Shown: in pieces, positions 1 through 10,900 of the stretch | How the letters are laid out: each line of letters starts with the position of its first letter | Numbering within the stretch: position 1 is the stretch's first letter | Position numbers and translations under genes: made by a program | The notes under the pieces: generated by a model | What the model saw: the letters and a program-made list of their open reading frames with translations, nothing else | What the model was told of the DNA's origin: nothing | Database searches by the model: none | From: Eubacterium sp. AF36-5BH | Lineage (GTDB): Bacteria > Bacillota > Clostridia > Lachnospirales > Lachnospiraceae | Direction: 5' to 3' | NCBI RefSeq assembly: GCF_003460505.1 | Contig: NZ_QTVG01000007.1 | Location: 194,019-258,018 of the forward strand | Length of the DNA stretch: 64,000 nt

Positions 1-354
1 ATAAACTTTTCGTTATTTCCTTGTAAATATATTTCTCATAAACAGTATAATTTTCAATAATTCTTCCTCTACATAATATTAAAAATTATAAATAAAATCT
101 GGAATTGTGACCAACATCTGATTCAAATTACTACCCTTAATAGCTCATTAAGAACTACTCACTTATTTACACGATAAAAACTTACTTTTTTCAGTCTCAT
201 TACCATCAATAATCAGCATCAAACAATTCTTTATGTGCTGTCAAGGGTAGTGTTTGTATCACATAACTTATATATTTACATTTTCAAAGTTCATTTTTAA
301 CCCTTTTCTTCGTCTAATTTTTCATTGGGTATTTGACATTATTATACCGTTTGC
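1..354. other. Non-coding, degenerate left edge
   Basis: No open reading frame with a plausible start is visible on either strand. Short stretches of minus-strand frame beside the RHS-type remnant at 355-478 look like decayed coding sequence, but I could not assign them. Nothing else is recognised here. Confidence 0.5.
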
Positions 355-478
355 TTATCGTGGAGCACGAATAACTGATTTAGTATAGGTTATTCTTTTA
401 GCACCTTTATCTGCTACCGGATAGCAATCAGCTGGACCTAAACCTCGCCCAAATATTTTTTGCCATATAGAATTATCT
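355..478 (-). pseudogene. C-terminal coding remnant of unknown gene
   Basis: The minus strand has about 41 codons ending in TAA at 355-357 with protein-like composition (it includes GRGLGPADCYPVADKGAKR) but no start codon or ribosome-binding site. Its upstream side runs straight into the conserved LRR promoter repeat at 483, where intact copies carry a ribosome-binding site and an LRR gene. It looks like the tail of a larger gene, perhaps a polymorphic-toxin end, joined there by recombination. The family is not recognised. Confidence 0.35.
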
Positions 479-482
479 CTTA

Positions 483-656
483 TTAAATTGTTTATAACAA
501 TTTAACGTAGTTTTTCCGATTTTTATTTCACCGATTTAAGCTTAGATATTCACTTAAAGTCGAAATTAATTTGATTAGGAAATACTTTATATAATCCAGA
601 AATTTTCAAGTATTTATAATAAAAATTTTAAGGTTTTATCTATCATTAAGACTATT
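483..656 (-). repeat. Duplicated LRR intergenic/promoter cassette, copy 1
   Basis: This stretch repeats 3661-3894 nearly base for base: the inverted repeat around GTTAAATT...AATTTAAC, the TTCACCGATTTAAGCTT segment, and the CATTAAGACTATTT end that runs into the 3' end of the next gene. It lacks the stem-loop segment present at about 3765-3830 in the other copy. The downstream LRR gene expected to its left is missing, which indicates a deletion. Confidence 0.75.
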
Positions 657-837
657 TCCTTCTTCTTGTGAATAATAAATATAATATAAGCATTGTGTCT
701 ATTATAAATAAAATTAATGTATACTGTGTTCTCCAAAAGAAATTATCTAATGTACCACTTAAAATATTAAACACGCAAATCAAAATAGATACTACTATTA
801 CTGCTAATAACAATATTTTTCTGTTCATTATTATCAC
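652..837 (-). CDS. Small two-helix membrane protein
   Basis: This 61-residue protein has two hydrophobic helices (about residues 7-26 and 36-56) and a basic Arg/Lys end. It is a clear paralogue of the protein at 17022-17207: both share SILIC at residues 17-21, a FFW(R/K)TQYT segment, a FID segment and a basic tail. The GTG start at 837 gives the same length as the paralogue; an ATG at 828 is an alternative giving 58 residues. It is last in the chain of small genes following the LRR cluster. Function is unknown. Position and paralogy suggest a role linked to the toxin and two-component systems, such as immunity or membrane sensing, but this is inference. Confidence 0.6.
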   Translation of the reverse strand: MIIMNRKILLLAVIVVSILICVFNILSGTLDNFFWRTQYTLILFIIDTMLILYLLFTRRRK

Positions 838-876
838 TCTTCTTTCCTAATTATTTATTTGACAAATTTAATCCTT

Positions 877-1299
877 CTAATTGTCAATTATTAATGCCGG
901 TTCATCACTACCAAGAGTTTCATAATTTATCTTTTGTAATTTAATCATTTTTGTTGAATCAAAGATTTTTTCCAATTCATTTGATAAATTATTTTTATCA
1001 TGCGATTTATAGCTATTGTTTTTATAATCGATAATCATATAATTATTATTCTCATTAACTAAATATAATTTACTCTCTTTAGAATTATCATAATAAAAAG
1101 TAATTTTATCAAATATAGACTCATCTTCTTTTAAATCATATATCGTGTAATCAAAACTACTCATCATTTGAAATCGTCCGTCACCTACTGATAGGTAAGT
1201 GTCTCTTCCAGATTGATATTTTGTTTTTTTTGTATTTGCACAGCCTGATAAGCACAATGCAAATATCAACACAAGTATTGATAATCTTTTAATTTTCAT
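877..1299 (-). CDS. Small lipoprotein, unknown function
   Basis: The ATG at 1299 is chosen because GGAG lies just upstream and the signal peptide starts there. The N-terminus is a classical lipoprotein signal with lipobox LSGC and Cys20, so the mature protein of about 120 residues should be anchored on the outer face of the membrane. The rest is charged with no recognised domain. It follows the membrane protein at 1340-1750 by 40 bp and is probably co-transcribed. Its place in a run of small genes beyond an RHS toxin would fit an immunity or accessory lipoprotein, but no sequence signature shows this. Confidence 0.65.
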   Translation of the reverse strand: MKIKRLSILVLIFALCLSGCANTKKTKYQSGRDTYLSVGDGRFQMMSSFDYTIYDLKEDESIFDKITFYYDNSKESKLYLVNENNNYMIIDYKNNSYKSHDKNNLSNELEKIFDSTKMIKLQKINYETLGSDEPALIIDN

Positions 1300-1339
1300 T
1301 TTTATTTCTCCACTTTGTAGTATTTTTCTATCATTCTTT

Positions 1340-1750
1340 TTACAAATCATTTATCCACTTCTTTACCAATTCTACTTCTGACTTTTCCCAATACTGGGTA
1401 TGTTTTGATGGTATTCCGGTATAAAATGGTAATCTCAGTTTTCTTCCATTTAACATAACAAAACAGCCAATCGTTTTTTCTTGAAATTCTACTTTCCTAT
1501 TGGTTTTATACCTCTTTAAACATGAGTAAAAAATCAAATTATTCTCATTATATTCCACTTTGTAAATAACTCTGGTCGATGAATAATACATAAATGTTAA
1601 TACGATTGTTAATATTAATGTAAACCATACTATTGCAACTATTGGTTTGTTATAAAATATAATACTGATACCTACTCCAAACATCATCAAATAAAAAATC
1701 GAGAAAATAATAAATTGTGCTGCATAACCCTTAATCTTTTTCTCTATCAT
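1340..1750 (-). CDS. Two-helix membrane protein with PH-like tail
   Basis: This 136-residue protein has two N-terminal transmembrane helices (about 10-32 and 37-55), then a soluble beta-rich segment of about 80 residues (VIYKVEYNENNLIFYSCLKR onwards), an arrangement seen in small bacterial PH-domain and YcxB-like membrane proteins. A strong AAGGGAG ribosome-binding site precedes the ATG. It sits between the decayed LRR gene (stop at 1792) and the lipoprotein gene. Family assignment is tentative; function is unknown. Confidence 0.6.
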   Translation of the reverse strand: MIEKKIKGYAAQFIIFSIFYLMMFGVGISIIFYNKPIVAIVWFTLILTIVLTFMYYSSTRVIYKVEYNENNLIFYSCLKRYKTNRKVEFQEKTIGCFVMLNGRKLRLPFYTGIPSKHTQYWEKSEVELVKKWINDL

Positions 1751-1791
1751 AAAACAACTCCCTTTATTTTTAGATGATATAAGTAAAATTT

Positions 1792-2601
1792 CTACTTTCT
1801 AACCACCTTCGTTCCACTAGCAACGCCAACCATTTTAACCTTTTTGTCACATACTACCTTTGACATTTCTAAAATTCCGGTTAAATCAAGAGATGAGATA
1901 TTATTATGATCACAATACAAATCTCCCGGCCAATCCTCAAACAAATTTCCAATATCTATGTCTGTTATGGCTACAATCTATATTTTCTAAAAGACGTACT
2001 CCTTTAATATTTAATTTCGTTATTTTATTATATGAACAATCTAACGCAAACAGCTTTTTCATGCTTTTACTAATTTTTAACTTTTTTAATGAATTATGCG
2101 AACAATATAATCCAGATAACTTTTCCTTATTTATTACATTTAGTTTCTTAATGTTATTGTTTGAACAATTCAAAATTCTTATTTTTGTATTGCCTTTAAT
2201 ATTTAACTTATTCAAGTTATTTTTTGACACATTAATACGTCAAGATTCTTAAGTTTATTTATATCAATATTTTTCAGGTTATTTCTTTTAACGTTTATGT
2301 ATCTTAATTCTATTAATTTATTAAAATTAATTTTTCCTTTAAGTCCTTTTTTGTACCAGTTTATTTCTCGCAGTCTGCCTGTTTTCTTGCTCCATTTGTA
2401 CTGTTTCTTATTATCTAATTTTGCGCTAACCTTTGCACCTTTATTTCTCTGGATTGTTATTATTTTCTGAATGGCTTTTACATCATTAATATCTTTTGAC
2501 TGTGCATATGCATTGTTTGATGTTGCTGTAAACACACCAAATAATATCATTAGCGATAGAATGATTGTTATAGGTGTCTTCTCTAGTTTTCTGTTCTTCA
2601 T
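1792..2601 (-). pseudogene. Broken leucine-rich-repeat protein gene (LRR3)
   Basis: The start (ATG at 2601), signal peptide and first half match the intact LRR gene at 3888-4943 closely. Two lesions break it. First, one A is lost from an A-run near 2224-2229, so the frame ends after LMCQK. Second, an internal deletion near 1965 lies exactly between two copies of TCTGTTAT that are 245 bp apart in the intact paralogue. The tail (VVCDKKVK...VVRK) is still readable down to TAG at 1792-1794. Both lesions are visible by comparison with the intact copy. It should not make a working protein. Confidence 0.9.
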
Positions 2602-2775
2602 AAGTTTTGTCCTCCTGTTAAATTGTTTATAATCATTTAACGTAGTTTTTTCCAATTTTTATTTTCTTTTAACTTTGACTTTTTTTGATAAGCCGGCCAA
2701 ATCTACTTTCTTGTCACACACAACTTTATTCATACTCTTTATTCCTGCAAAATCAATTCTTGTAATATTATTGTT

Positions 2776-3645
2776 CTAACAATAAAGTTCTTCAAATTCA
2801 TCACATGGTTTATCAATGTTCAATTCCGTTATTTGATTATTATCGCACTTCAAATATGTCATATTGTAAAAAGAACCTTTTATTTCTTTAATTTTATTGT
2901 TAGAACAATGAAGTACCTGTGCGTTGTATGTGTTTACAGCCTCCATCTTGTTATAACTACAAAATAACATTACAACTGCAACATTTGAAAAATTTAACTT
3001 CTTAAGCTTATTATTTTCGCAATAAATACAAATGTCACCAAGATTCTTAAGCTCTAACTTCTTCATTCCATTATTATCGCAATCAAGAACTTCCAACATC
3101 TTTAACCCCTCAACATGTAATTTATTTATTTTATTGTTTGAGCAATAGACATATGAGAGTTCCTGCATACTTTTGTCAAGCTTTAACTTTTTCAAACGAT
3201 TGTGGGAACAAAATAACTCCTCTAATTTTTTATGCTTTTGTATATTAAGCTTCCTTAGGTTATTATTGGAACACTCTAAAAATTCAAGTTTCTTCAACTT
3301 ATTTATGTTTATTTCTGTAACTTTATTTCTAGTAATAATGATATCTTTTAACCCTGTCAGCCTATTGAAATTGATTTTTCCCTTTAAGCTCTTTTTAGCC
3401 CAACTTACCTCAATCAATCTGCCTGTTTTCTTACTCCATTTGTACTGCTTCTTATTGTCTAAATTTGTGCTAACCTTTGCACCTTTATTTCTCTGGATTG
3501 TTATTATTTTCTGAATGGCTTTTACATCATTAATATCTTTCTCTTGAGCATGCACATTTTTTGATGTTGCCGTAAACATACAAAATAATATCATTAATGA
3601 AAATATAATTGTTATAGGTGCTTTCTTTAGTTTTCCGTTCTTCAT
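2776..3645 (-). CDS. Secreted leucine-rich-repeat protein, cut short by TAG (LRR2)
   Basis: This 289-residue paralogue of the LRR protein at 3888-4943 has a signal peptide (about residues 1-33), a conserved segment (KDINDVKAIQKIITIQRNKG) and about nine repeats of the form LxxLxCSxNxIxxLxI. Translation stops at TAG (2776-2778). Beyond it the same frame continues for 38 codons to TAA at 2659, encoding the tail of the family (VVCDKKV...KVKRK). One substitution at a codon in the C-x-NN motif therefore truncated it. It may make a shortened protein, be read through at low level, or be an early pseudogene. GGAGGAG precedes the ATG, and the promoter segment is shared with the LRR3 copy. Confidence 0.8.
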   Translation of the reverse strand: MKNGKLKKAPITIIFSLMILFCMFTATSKNVHAQEKDINDVKAIQKIITIQRNKGAKVSTNLDNKKQYKWSKKTGRLIEVSWAKKSLKGKINFNRLTGLKDIIITRNKVTEININKLKKLEFLECSNNNLRKLNIQKHKKLEELFCSHNRLKKLKLDKSMQELSYVYCSNNKINKLHVEGLKMLEVLDCDNNGMKKLELKNLGDICIYCENNKLKKLNFSNVAVVMLFCSYNKMEAVNTYNAQVLHCSNNKIKEIKGSFYNMTYLKCDNNQITELNIDKPCDEFEELYC

Positions 3646-3658
3646 AAGTTTTCTCCTC

Positions 3659-3694
3659 CTGTTAAATTGTTTATAATAATTTAACGTAGTTTTT
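3659..3694 (-). promoter_or_regulatory. Inverted repeat before LRR genes
   Basis: On the minus strand GTTAAATT and AATTTAAC flank a TTATAAAC centre just before the GGAGG ribosome-binding site of LRR2. The same arrangement recurs before LRR3 (about 2617-2645) and in the orphan cassette at 483-508. Conservation at three loci suggests an operator or a 5' mRNA hairpin; the binding factor is unknown. Confidence 0.5.
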
Positions 3695-3764
3695 CCGATT
3701 TTTATTTCACCGATTTAAGCTTCGATATTCACTTAAAGTCGAAATTCATTTGATTAGGAAATAC

Positions 3765-3830
3765 TTGAAATACTCGCAATGCCATTATATATAAGACATT
3801 GCGAGGTATATAAAGTTTTATGTACTTTTT
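3765..3830. repeat. Small stem-loop insertion element
   Basis: CTCGCAATG (3773-3781) and CATTGCGAG (3797-3805) form a perfect 9-bp stem followed by TATATAAAGTTTTATG. The segment is absent from the otherwise matching cassette at 483-656, so it behaves as an insertion. A related element with stem GCCCGCAAT/ATTGCGGGC and a similar following sequence lies at 16765-16830. Confidence 0.55.
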
Positions 3831-3887
3831 ATAATCCTGAAATCCCAAGTATTTATTATAAAGATTATAAGCTCTCTGCCATTAAGA

Positions 3888-4943
3888 CTATTTTCTAACC
3901 ACCTTGGTTCCACTAGCAACGCCAATCATTTTAACCTTTTTGTCACACACTACCTTTTCCATTCCTAAAATTCCGGTTAAATCAAGAGATGAGATATTAT
4001 TATGATCACAATATAAATTTCCCGGCCAATCCTCAAACAAATTTCCAATATCTATGTCTGTTATCTGATTATGACTACAATATAACGATGACAAGCTATT
4101 ACTTCCACCTTTTAATTCTCTTATATTATTATAAGAGCAATTCAATTGCCCCATATAGTTTACATCTATTGATATCAGTTTATTATGAGAACAATTTAAT
4201 TCTGCAATATTTTCATTAGGGTAATTTAATTCTGTTAATTTATTGTTTTGGCAATCTAAATAAACAACAGATCCAATATTTTTTATGCATAACTGCTTTA
4301 ATCTGTTATGGCTACAATCAATATTTTCTAAATGATGTAATCCCTTAATCTTCAACTTTGTTATTTTATTATATGAACAATCTAACGCAAACAGCTTTTT
4401 CATGCTTTTACTAATTTTTAACTTCTTTAATGAATTATGAGAACAATCAAATTCACATAATTTTTCGTTTTTTACTACATTTAATTTCTTAATGTTATTG
4501 TTAGAACAGTCTAAAACATCTAATTTTTTATTTTCTTTAATATATAGTTTATTTAGTTTGTTCTTTTGACACATTAATATCTTAAGTTTCTCAACTTTAT
4601 TTAGACTAATATTTTTCAGGCTGTTTCTTTTTACATTTATGTATCTTAATTCTGTTAATTTATTAAAATTAATATTTCCCTTAAGTCCTTTTTTATACCA
4701 GTTTATTTCTCGTAGTCTGCCTGTTTTCTTGCTCCATTTGTACTGTCTCTTATTATCTAAATTTGTGCTAACCTTTGCACCTTTATTTCTCTGGATTGTT
4801 ATTATGCTCTGGATAGCTTTTACGTCATTACTGTCTTTTGACTGTGCGTATATATTTTTTGATGTTGCCGTAAACATGCATAACAACAGTATTAACATCA
4901 ATGAAATGCTTATACACATCTTGTTTTGTTTTATACTCTTCAT
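3888..4943 (-). CDS. Secreted leucine-rich-repeat protein (LRR1), intact
   Basis: This 351-residue protein has an N-terminal signal peptide (residues 1-34, hydrophobic core SISLMLILLLCMF), a conserved lead segment, about ten short leucine-rich repeats of the form LxxLxCSxNxIxxLxI (residues 90-320) and a basic tail ending KVVRK. It has no cell-wall anchor and is presumably exported. It starts 21 bp after the RHS toxin stop, so the two are probably one transcript. It is the only undamaged member of a three-gene paralogous set. In polymorphic-toxin loci the gene right after the toxin usually encodes the immunity protein, so I infer that LRR1 may neutralise the phospholipase-like toxin outside the cell. 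No direct evidence of binding is visible. Confidence 0.8.
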   Translation of the reverse strand: MKSIKQNKMCISISLMLILLLCMFTATSKNIYAQSKDSNDVKAIQSIITIQRNKGAKVSTNLDNKRQYKWSKKTGRLREINWYKKGLKGNINFNKLTELRYINVKRNSLKNISLNKVEKLKILMCQKNKLNKLYIKENKKLDVLDCSNNNIKKLNVVKNEKLCEFDCSHNSLKKLKISKSMKKLFALDCSYNKITKLKIKGLHHLENIDCSHNRLKQLCIKNIGSVVYLDCQNNKLTELNYPNENIAELNCSHNKLISIDVNYMGQLNCSYNNIRELKGGSNSLSSLYCSHNQITDIDIGNLFEDWPGNLYCDHNNISSLDLTGILGMEKVVCDKKVKMIGVASGTKVVRK

Positions 4944-4964
4944 ATATGATATTCCTCCTTAAAA

Positions 4965-7900
4965 CTAATATTTCAATTTATAACTTTTTCTATTCTCATT
5001 TTTTACAAAATGCATTAAATATTTCACACAAGCCGTACGTGCTTTTTTATACCTTGGATTCCTCCACCTTGATTTAACAAATACCCATTTTCCCTTTTTA
5101 AAATAGGCTAACGGATTATCTGCCGTCATTGAGTGTATCCCTAATTTTTTTCCTTTCTTTTCTTTTTTCGTTACTTCAGCAGCTATGCTTCCACGTTTTT
5201 TTTCATATTTTTCAATAAATTTGTCTGTAATATATTTTGGATGCTTACCCAACGTGAATTTTCCATCTCCTGAAACTTTAACTACTCCATCTGCCACCTT
5301 TCTGGATGTAACCACTTCACCATCTAATTTAACATTATGTGCATAAAAATCCTGAATTGTATGTAATGCAATTCCTAATTGCCTGCTACATCCTTCATAA
5401 TTTTTATTCTTATAAATTTTATTTGCACCACTTAATGCCCTTGACATAACTTTATCATAATTACCATGTCCATGGTATGAACCATCTTTATATCGAGGAT
5501 TTGTTCCCCTTTGTTTATCTGGAAATGTACAATTCTTTTGTAAACGCTTCAAGCCAATATTTTTCAGTCTTTTCCTTTCTTTTTTTGACAATGACTTACC
5601 AAGAACCTTATTGTATGCCGATTTCGTTAATGCCTTATGTATCTCTTCGCCCCACATTCCTGTCGGATCTGTATAGTTTATAGGATCACCTTCGCAGTAT
5701 CCATACAAGTTCCAGCTTGCTGCATCGTTTTCTTCTCCTCGGTATGTGTCCTGACTTAGAAATACACCATCCTCCGGACTATAGTATCTTGTATTCAAAT
5801 AATATAATCCTGTGGTTTCATCATACACACCGCCTGTATAACAAACTTCATTTTTTATTGATGCACTTATTCTTTCGGTTGTTTCACCAAAGTCTGTATA
5901 ATTATATGAATTGCGACACTCTCCTTTTTTATCTATGATGTTGGTTGTACTTCCCTGTATGTCTTTAGAATAAAAATACTCTGACTGTCCATCTGTGTAT
6001 CTGATTGTTGCAAAAACATTACTTGCATCTCCAACAATATTCTGACTTGTCTTTTCACCCTTTTCATTTGTTGTATAAAGTAGCAAGCTTCCTTCATAGT
6101 AGTAGTTTATAGTTTCTGTTTTCTCTTCTGTATCGGAAACAGTAGTGTCGATTTTCTTAATTCGCTGTCCTGAACCGTTGTATTCGTTATGCTGTCTGTA
6201 TTTATCTTTACCATTCTTTTTAATACTAACATCAATTAACTGGTTATCAACATTGTAAGTAAAAGTAGAATTTTCTCCCCTCTTCTCATCTACTTCTGCA
6301 ATCTTGTTTCCTTTCTTGTCATACTTATAAGTCTTATGGTATGTCTTTGTTGCTGTTCCTTGAGATGATTCTACTTCGTATGAACTTATTAACTGGTTTA
6401 ATTTGTTATAGCTATTATAATGGAAATTACCTTCCAGCTTTTCGTCCGTATTTGCAGCTGTATATTTAGTAGTAACTCCTTCATAAGTTCTATTTCCAAG
6501 TTTATCATATTCATAGGTTGACAGTGTAGTTTTATAAGTCAGGTTATCTTTCTTCTCAGATTTCTTAAGCTGATTTAGATTATTGTACTCATAAGTTGTC
6601 TCCTCATCTTTTTTATTATTTGAATAATTAAAGACTTCTTTTTTGTAGACTACATGTGAATTTTTATCATACTTGTAGTTATACATTTCTAATATGTTAT
6701 CTACAGCTAAATTACTGAAATACTTCATGGATATAACCCTGTCAAATATATCATATTCATATTCTCTTTGTATATAATTTGAACTTTTATCCATAAAGTT
6801 ATTGTAATCCTTAATGGTCTTAATTTTTCCATCGTTCTGATAAATATATTCTCTTATTTTACAAGCCTCATCTCCTGAAAATAAACCTTCTATGGATACA
6901 ATCCACTTATCCTTATTATAATTGAACTTAATGCCTTTTAGTTTGTCAGATTTATTATTTGGATAATAAACTTTTTCAATAACATCATCTACATTATAAA
7001 CATATTTTAATTTTGATTTTTCAATTTCATCTGCGCTAGGAGTGCTACTTCCATTCACCTCTGCCACAGATATATTTCTTCCATAATCATCATATTCATA
7101 ATATGTATATCGATATGGTGTATTGGCATTTTTGTCTATATTTCTTATTAGCTGTCCCTCATCATCATAAGTAGATTCTGTTTCATTTGTCAGATTACCG
7201 TTAGATAAGTAGCTTGATTCTTTAATCTGATTTCCATCAATATCATATTCGTATTTTTTATATGAGCCATCTGCATAAATTTCCTTTATTAATTCTCCAT
7301 CTTTGTCATATTCATACTCTGTTTTTATATTTCCATCAGAACTCTCATCTTCCACTGACATTATCTGATCAGAACCATTAGTTATTGTTTTGGATACGGC
7401 TCCGTTAGCATAGGTAACTAATTCTTCTATTGATTTATACTTTCCTGAAGAATCTTTATTAAATTCATCATATTTGTATGTTCCTTTAACCTCTCCATTT
7501 TCAATTACCTTGCTAATTCTTCCCTGATTGTCATATTCATACTCTGTTAAATTTCCCATTGCATCTGTTGATGATATCTGATTGCCGGCGTTATCATATT
7601 TATTTTTAGTAACAATGGAGTCATCTCCTACTTTTATTATATTCCCTTCAATTTTAGGATTATTGATTGTAGCTGTTAATCTTCCTTTTGAATCATATGT
7701 AGAAACTTCCAGTTCTCCATCTGCCACCAAATCCATATTTGTTTCATTTACTCCGCTGACGTAGGTAGTAAAAAGCTTGCCACTGTTATCATATGAATAA
7801 TCAGCAAAAAGACCGGAACTCATTTCTCTAACTGTTCTTCCGTATGCATCAGTATAAGTCTTTCCTACGATTTCTCCTTTTTTATTTGTTGTAGTCACAA

Positions 7901-10900
7901 CACTTAGATTTTCTAATAATTCTAATTTAATACCATTATTTCTATTGATGCTTCCATAGGAGTATGAAACATTATCTTCTCTGGTATCATTTCCTACAAT
8001 TAATTCTGTCTTTGTAACACGATTCATAGAATCAAGTGTTGTCTTCGTTATTCTGCCTTTTTCATCTTTTGATTCTATAACGCTCCCATTATTGTCGTAT
8101 TTATTTTCTGTAGTTCTTACACCTTTTCTTGACACTTCTGTAGTTTTAGTTGTTCTTAAAAATTCGTCATAATAATACTTATTTACAACCAACTTAGTTC
8201 CTTTAATGCAGTCTTTTATATTATTTACACTGCTGTCCTTTGATAATTTTGAAACTATATCATCATTGATTTCAGAATTACTTGTAATGTCTAATACAAC
8301 ATTACCTAAATCATCATAAATATTAACAGTCTTTTCTTCTACTGTTCCCTCTTGTGATTCTTCCTCTGTTTCATCTCCATCATCATTATACTCTGTATTT
8401 TCAACGCTTGATGAAATGGCTGTATTTTGAAAGTCTTTATCCTTTACGTTCTCTCCTAATAATTCACGAACACTTGACACTTCACCATCATCTCCATATG
8501 TATATATGGTTACAATGTTTTTTATGTAATCTGTTTCTTTTATGACATTTCCAAACTTATCATACTCATTTAAGCAATTTTCAATAACTTTTCCACTATA
8601 GTCTGTTGTTTTAACAGTTTTAGGTTGATTTCTTACCGCCTCTGACAAGTTATCGCTATAATCATAAGTATATTCTGTTACATTTCCGGCTTCATCTACA
8701 GACTTAACAATATTACCATGGGTATCATATTTAGTGTTTTCACTATTTTCCACAGATTTCAGAACTACTGTATCACCTTCTAATGTATAATAACTTTCAC
8801 TGTCGGTACTCTTTGTCACTAATGTTTTATTATTGTTATCGTATGTATAAGCTGAAACATTGCCTAGTGCATCCTTATTATATGTAATTCTACCATCTGT
8901 TGTAAAATGGTACTCTTCACTATATACTTTCTTTCCATTACTAACTTTTATTAGTTTTGACATAGTCTGTGATTGTTTTGAATCATTGTCAAAACTAAAC
9001 TCATTATATTCTCCGTTAGGATAAATAAATTTAGAAATACGTTCTGCATTATAATTAATGTAATATTTATTTCCCATTGCATCTGTTATTTCTGACAATT
9101 TATTGTTATTATCGTAACCATATTTATAATCTATTTTATTTCCATTTGTTCCTACAAATGTAGCCTTGCTTAATTTGCTGTTTTCATACTGGTACTCATA
9201 ACTGTATGACTTGTCACTATTAGGAGCTGCAACAATTTTACTAATCAAGCCATTATCATTATATGAATATTTCACTACCTGACCTTTAGATGTATTAACA
9301 CTGTCTATTCTTCCGTTTTTATTGTTGTACTCTATGTTGACAAAAGTTCCATTACTCTCTTCTATTAAAATCAAACGTCCAAACTCATCAAAACGATAAA
9401 TATTTTCGTCTTTATCCATAATTTTATAATAAACGTCTAATTCTAATTCCTTTATAACTTTACCGTCTTTTTCTATTTTTCTGGATAATATGTCATCATC
9501 TATCTCTAATGATAAATCTATATTCTCTTTACATATATATTTATCATCCTTTTTTTCAAATGTGTACAAAGCATTTGAGTCGTCCACATAGTAAATTTTA
9601 TCTCCAACCTCTGAAACATACATATCATACGCCTGTCTCCAGCCATATCCCATAGATGTAATTTCTGTTGATTTAGAGTTGTATGTTCTGGAAATATTTA
9701 TTGGTAACTGTGGTGCAGGTAATGATATATCATCCTGAGAATAAACAAAATTTCCTTTGGATAATTCTACCTGACCGCTACCATTTGACGTTTCTAACGA
9801 CATATATTCATTTAATGTATTTTCTCCTAATCGTCTTTCTGCTATATCCATTCCTATTGTTGTAGAACTTATTTCATCTGAATAATCACTATACAATGTT
9901 TCAGTACCGGTTTTTTTCACTGTTCTTAACTTGTAATAGTATGTTACATTTTCATCACCTGATATTCTGATTGAACCTTTTGATGAATAAGACTTAACAA
10001 ATGTTTTTTCACTAATTACCACATTTGGTGTTGTTGATCTGTATACCTGATACTTCACATCATCTCGGTATTTTTCATTCTTTGTTGCAAATCTGAGAAT
10101 TGTGTTTCCACCAATCTGTTCTGTTGCATAAACATTTATAGGTGTATAATCTTCCAAAGCATAATCTGCGGCATCGTAATAATAATTACTGCTGATTTCC
10201 TCGGACACATTTCCTGCCTTGTCTATTCCTCTTATTGTAATTTTATATTTTCCATTTTTCTTAAAGTCAGCACTTTGCAACTGACCTTCTCCCTTTGAAG
10301 TTTTTCCTAGCTCTTTATATTCCCCATCGTCTATCTTTACCTGAACACATGATAAATTATCATCTGTTATTCCATCCCATTTAACTATCGGTATCTGATT
10401 ACTTGAATTAAAAAAGCCTGTCTTTGGAGTTATTCTGACAGTTCCTTTTTCCGGTGCTACTGTGTCCTTATAATATGAAAGTTCCTGTTCAGAATCATTT
10501 CCTGCCTTGTCTATGGATGTAATGTAAATGTCATTTTCTCCCTCTTCAACATTCTTTAATTCCACTTCTCCTGATGAACCACTGGTATTTATCTTTTCAT
10601 CGTTTAATTCTATTTCATAACTCTTTAATGTCTTATCGCTTATTGTATATTTCAATATAGGATTTTTCCCTGAGTTATCCATTTTTTCACTATTAGTATT
10701 AGGACTAATTGACGCACTTATTACAGGTTCGTCCTCATCATAGTAATATGTAAAGCTTTTTACATCACTTATGTTTCCTGCCTTATCCACTGCTCTGATT
10801 TTTATTGCATTTGCGCTACCTGAAACAAGACTGTCTATTTCTTCGCTTCCACTGTTCTGATTACTCAAATATTTATATGCACTGCCATTTACGCTAAACT

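Noticed and set aside
3173..3514. Plus-strand open frames antisense to the LRR genes
   Set aside because: They mirror the repeat codons of the LRR genes in reverse; no starts with ribosome-binding sites.
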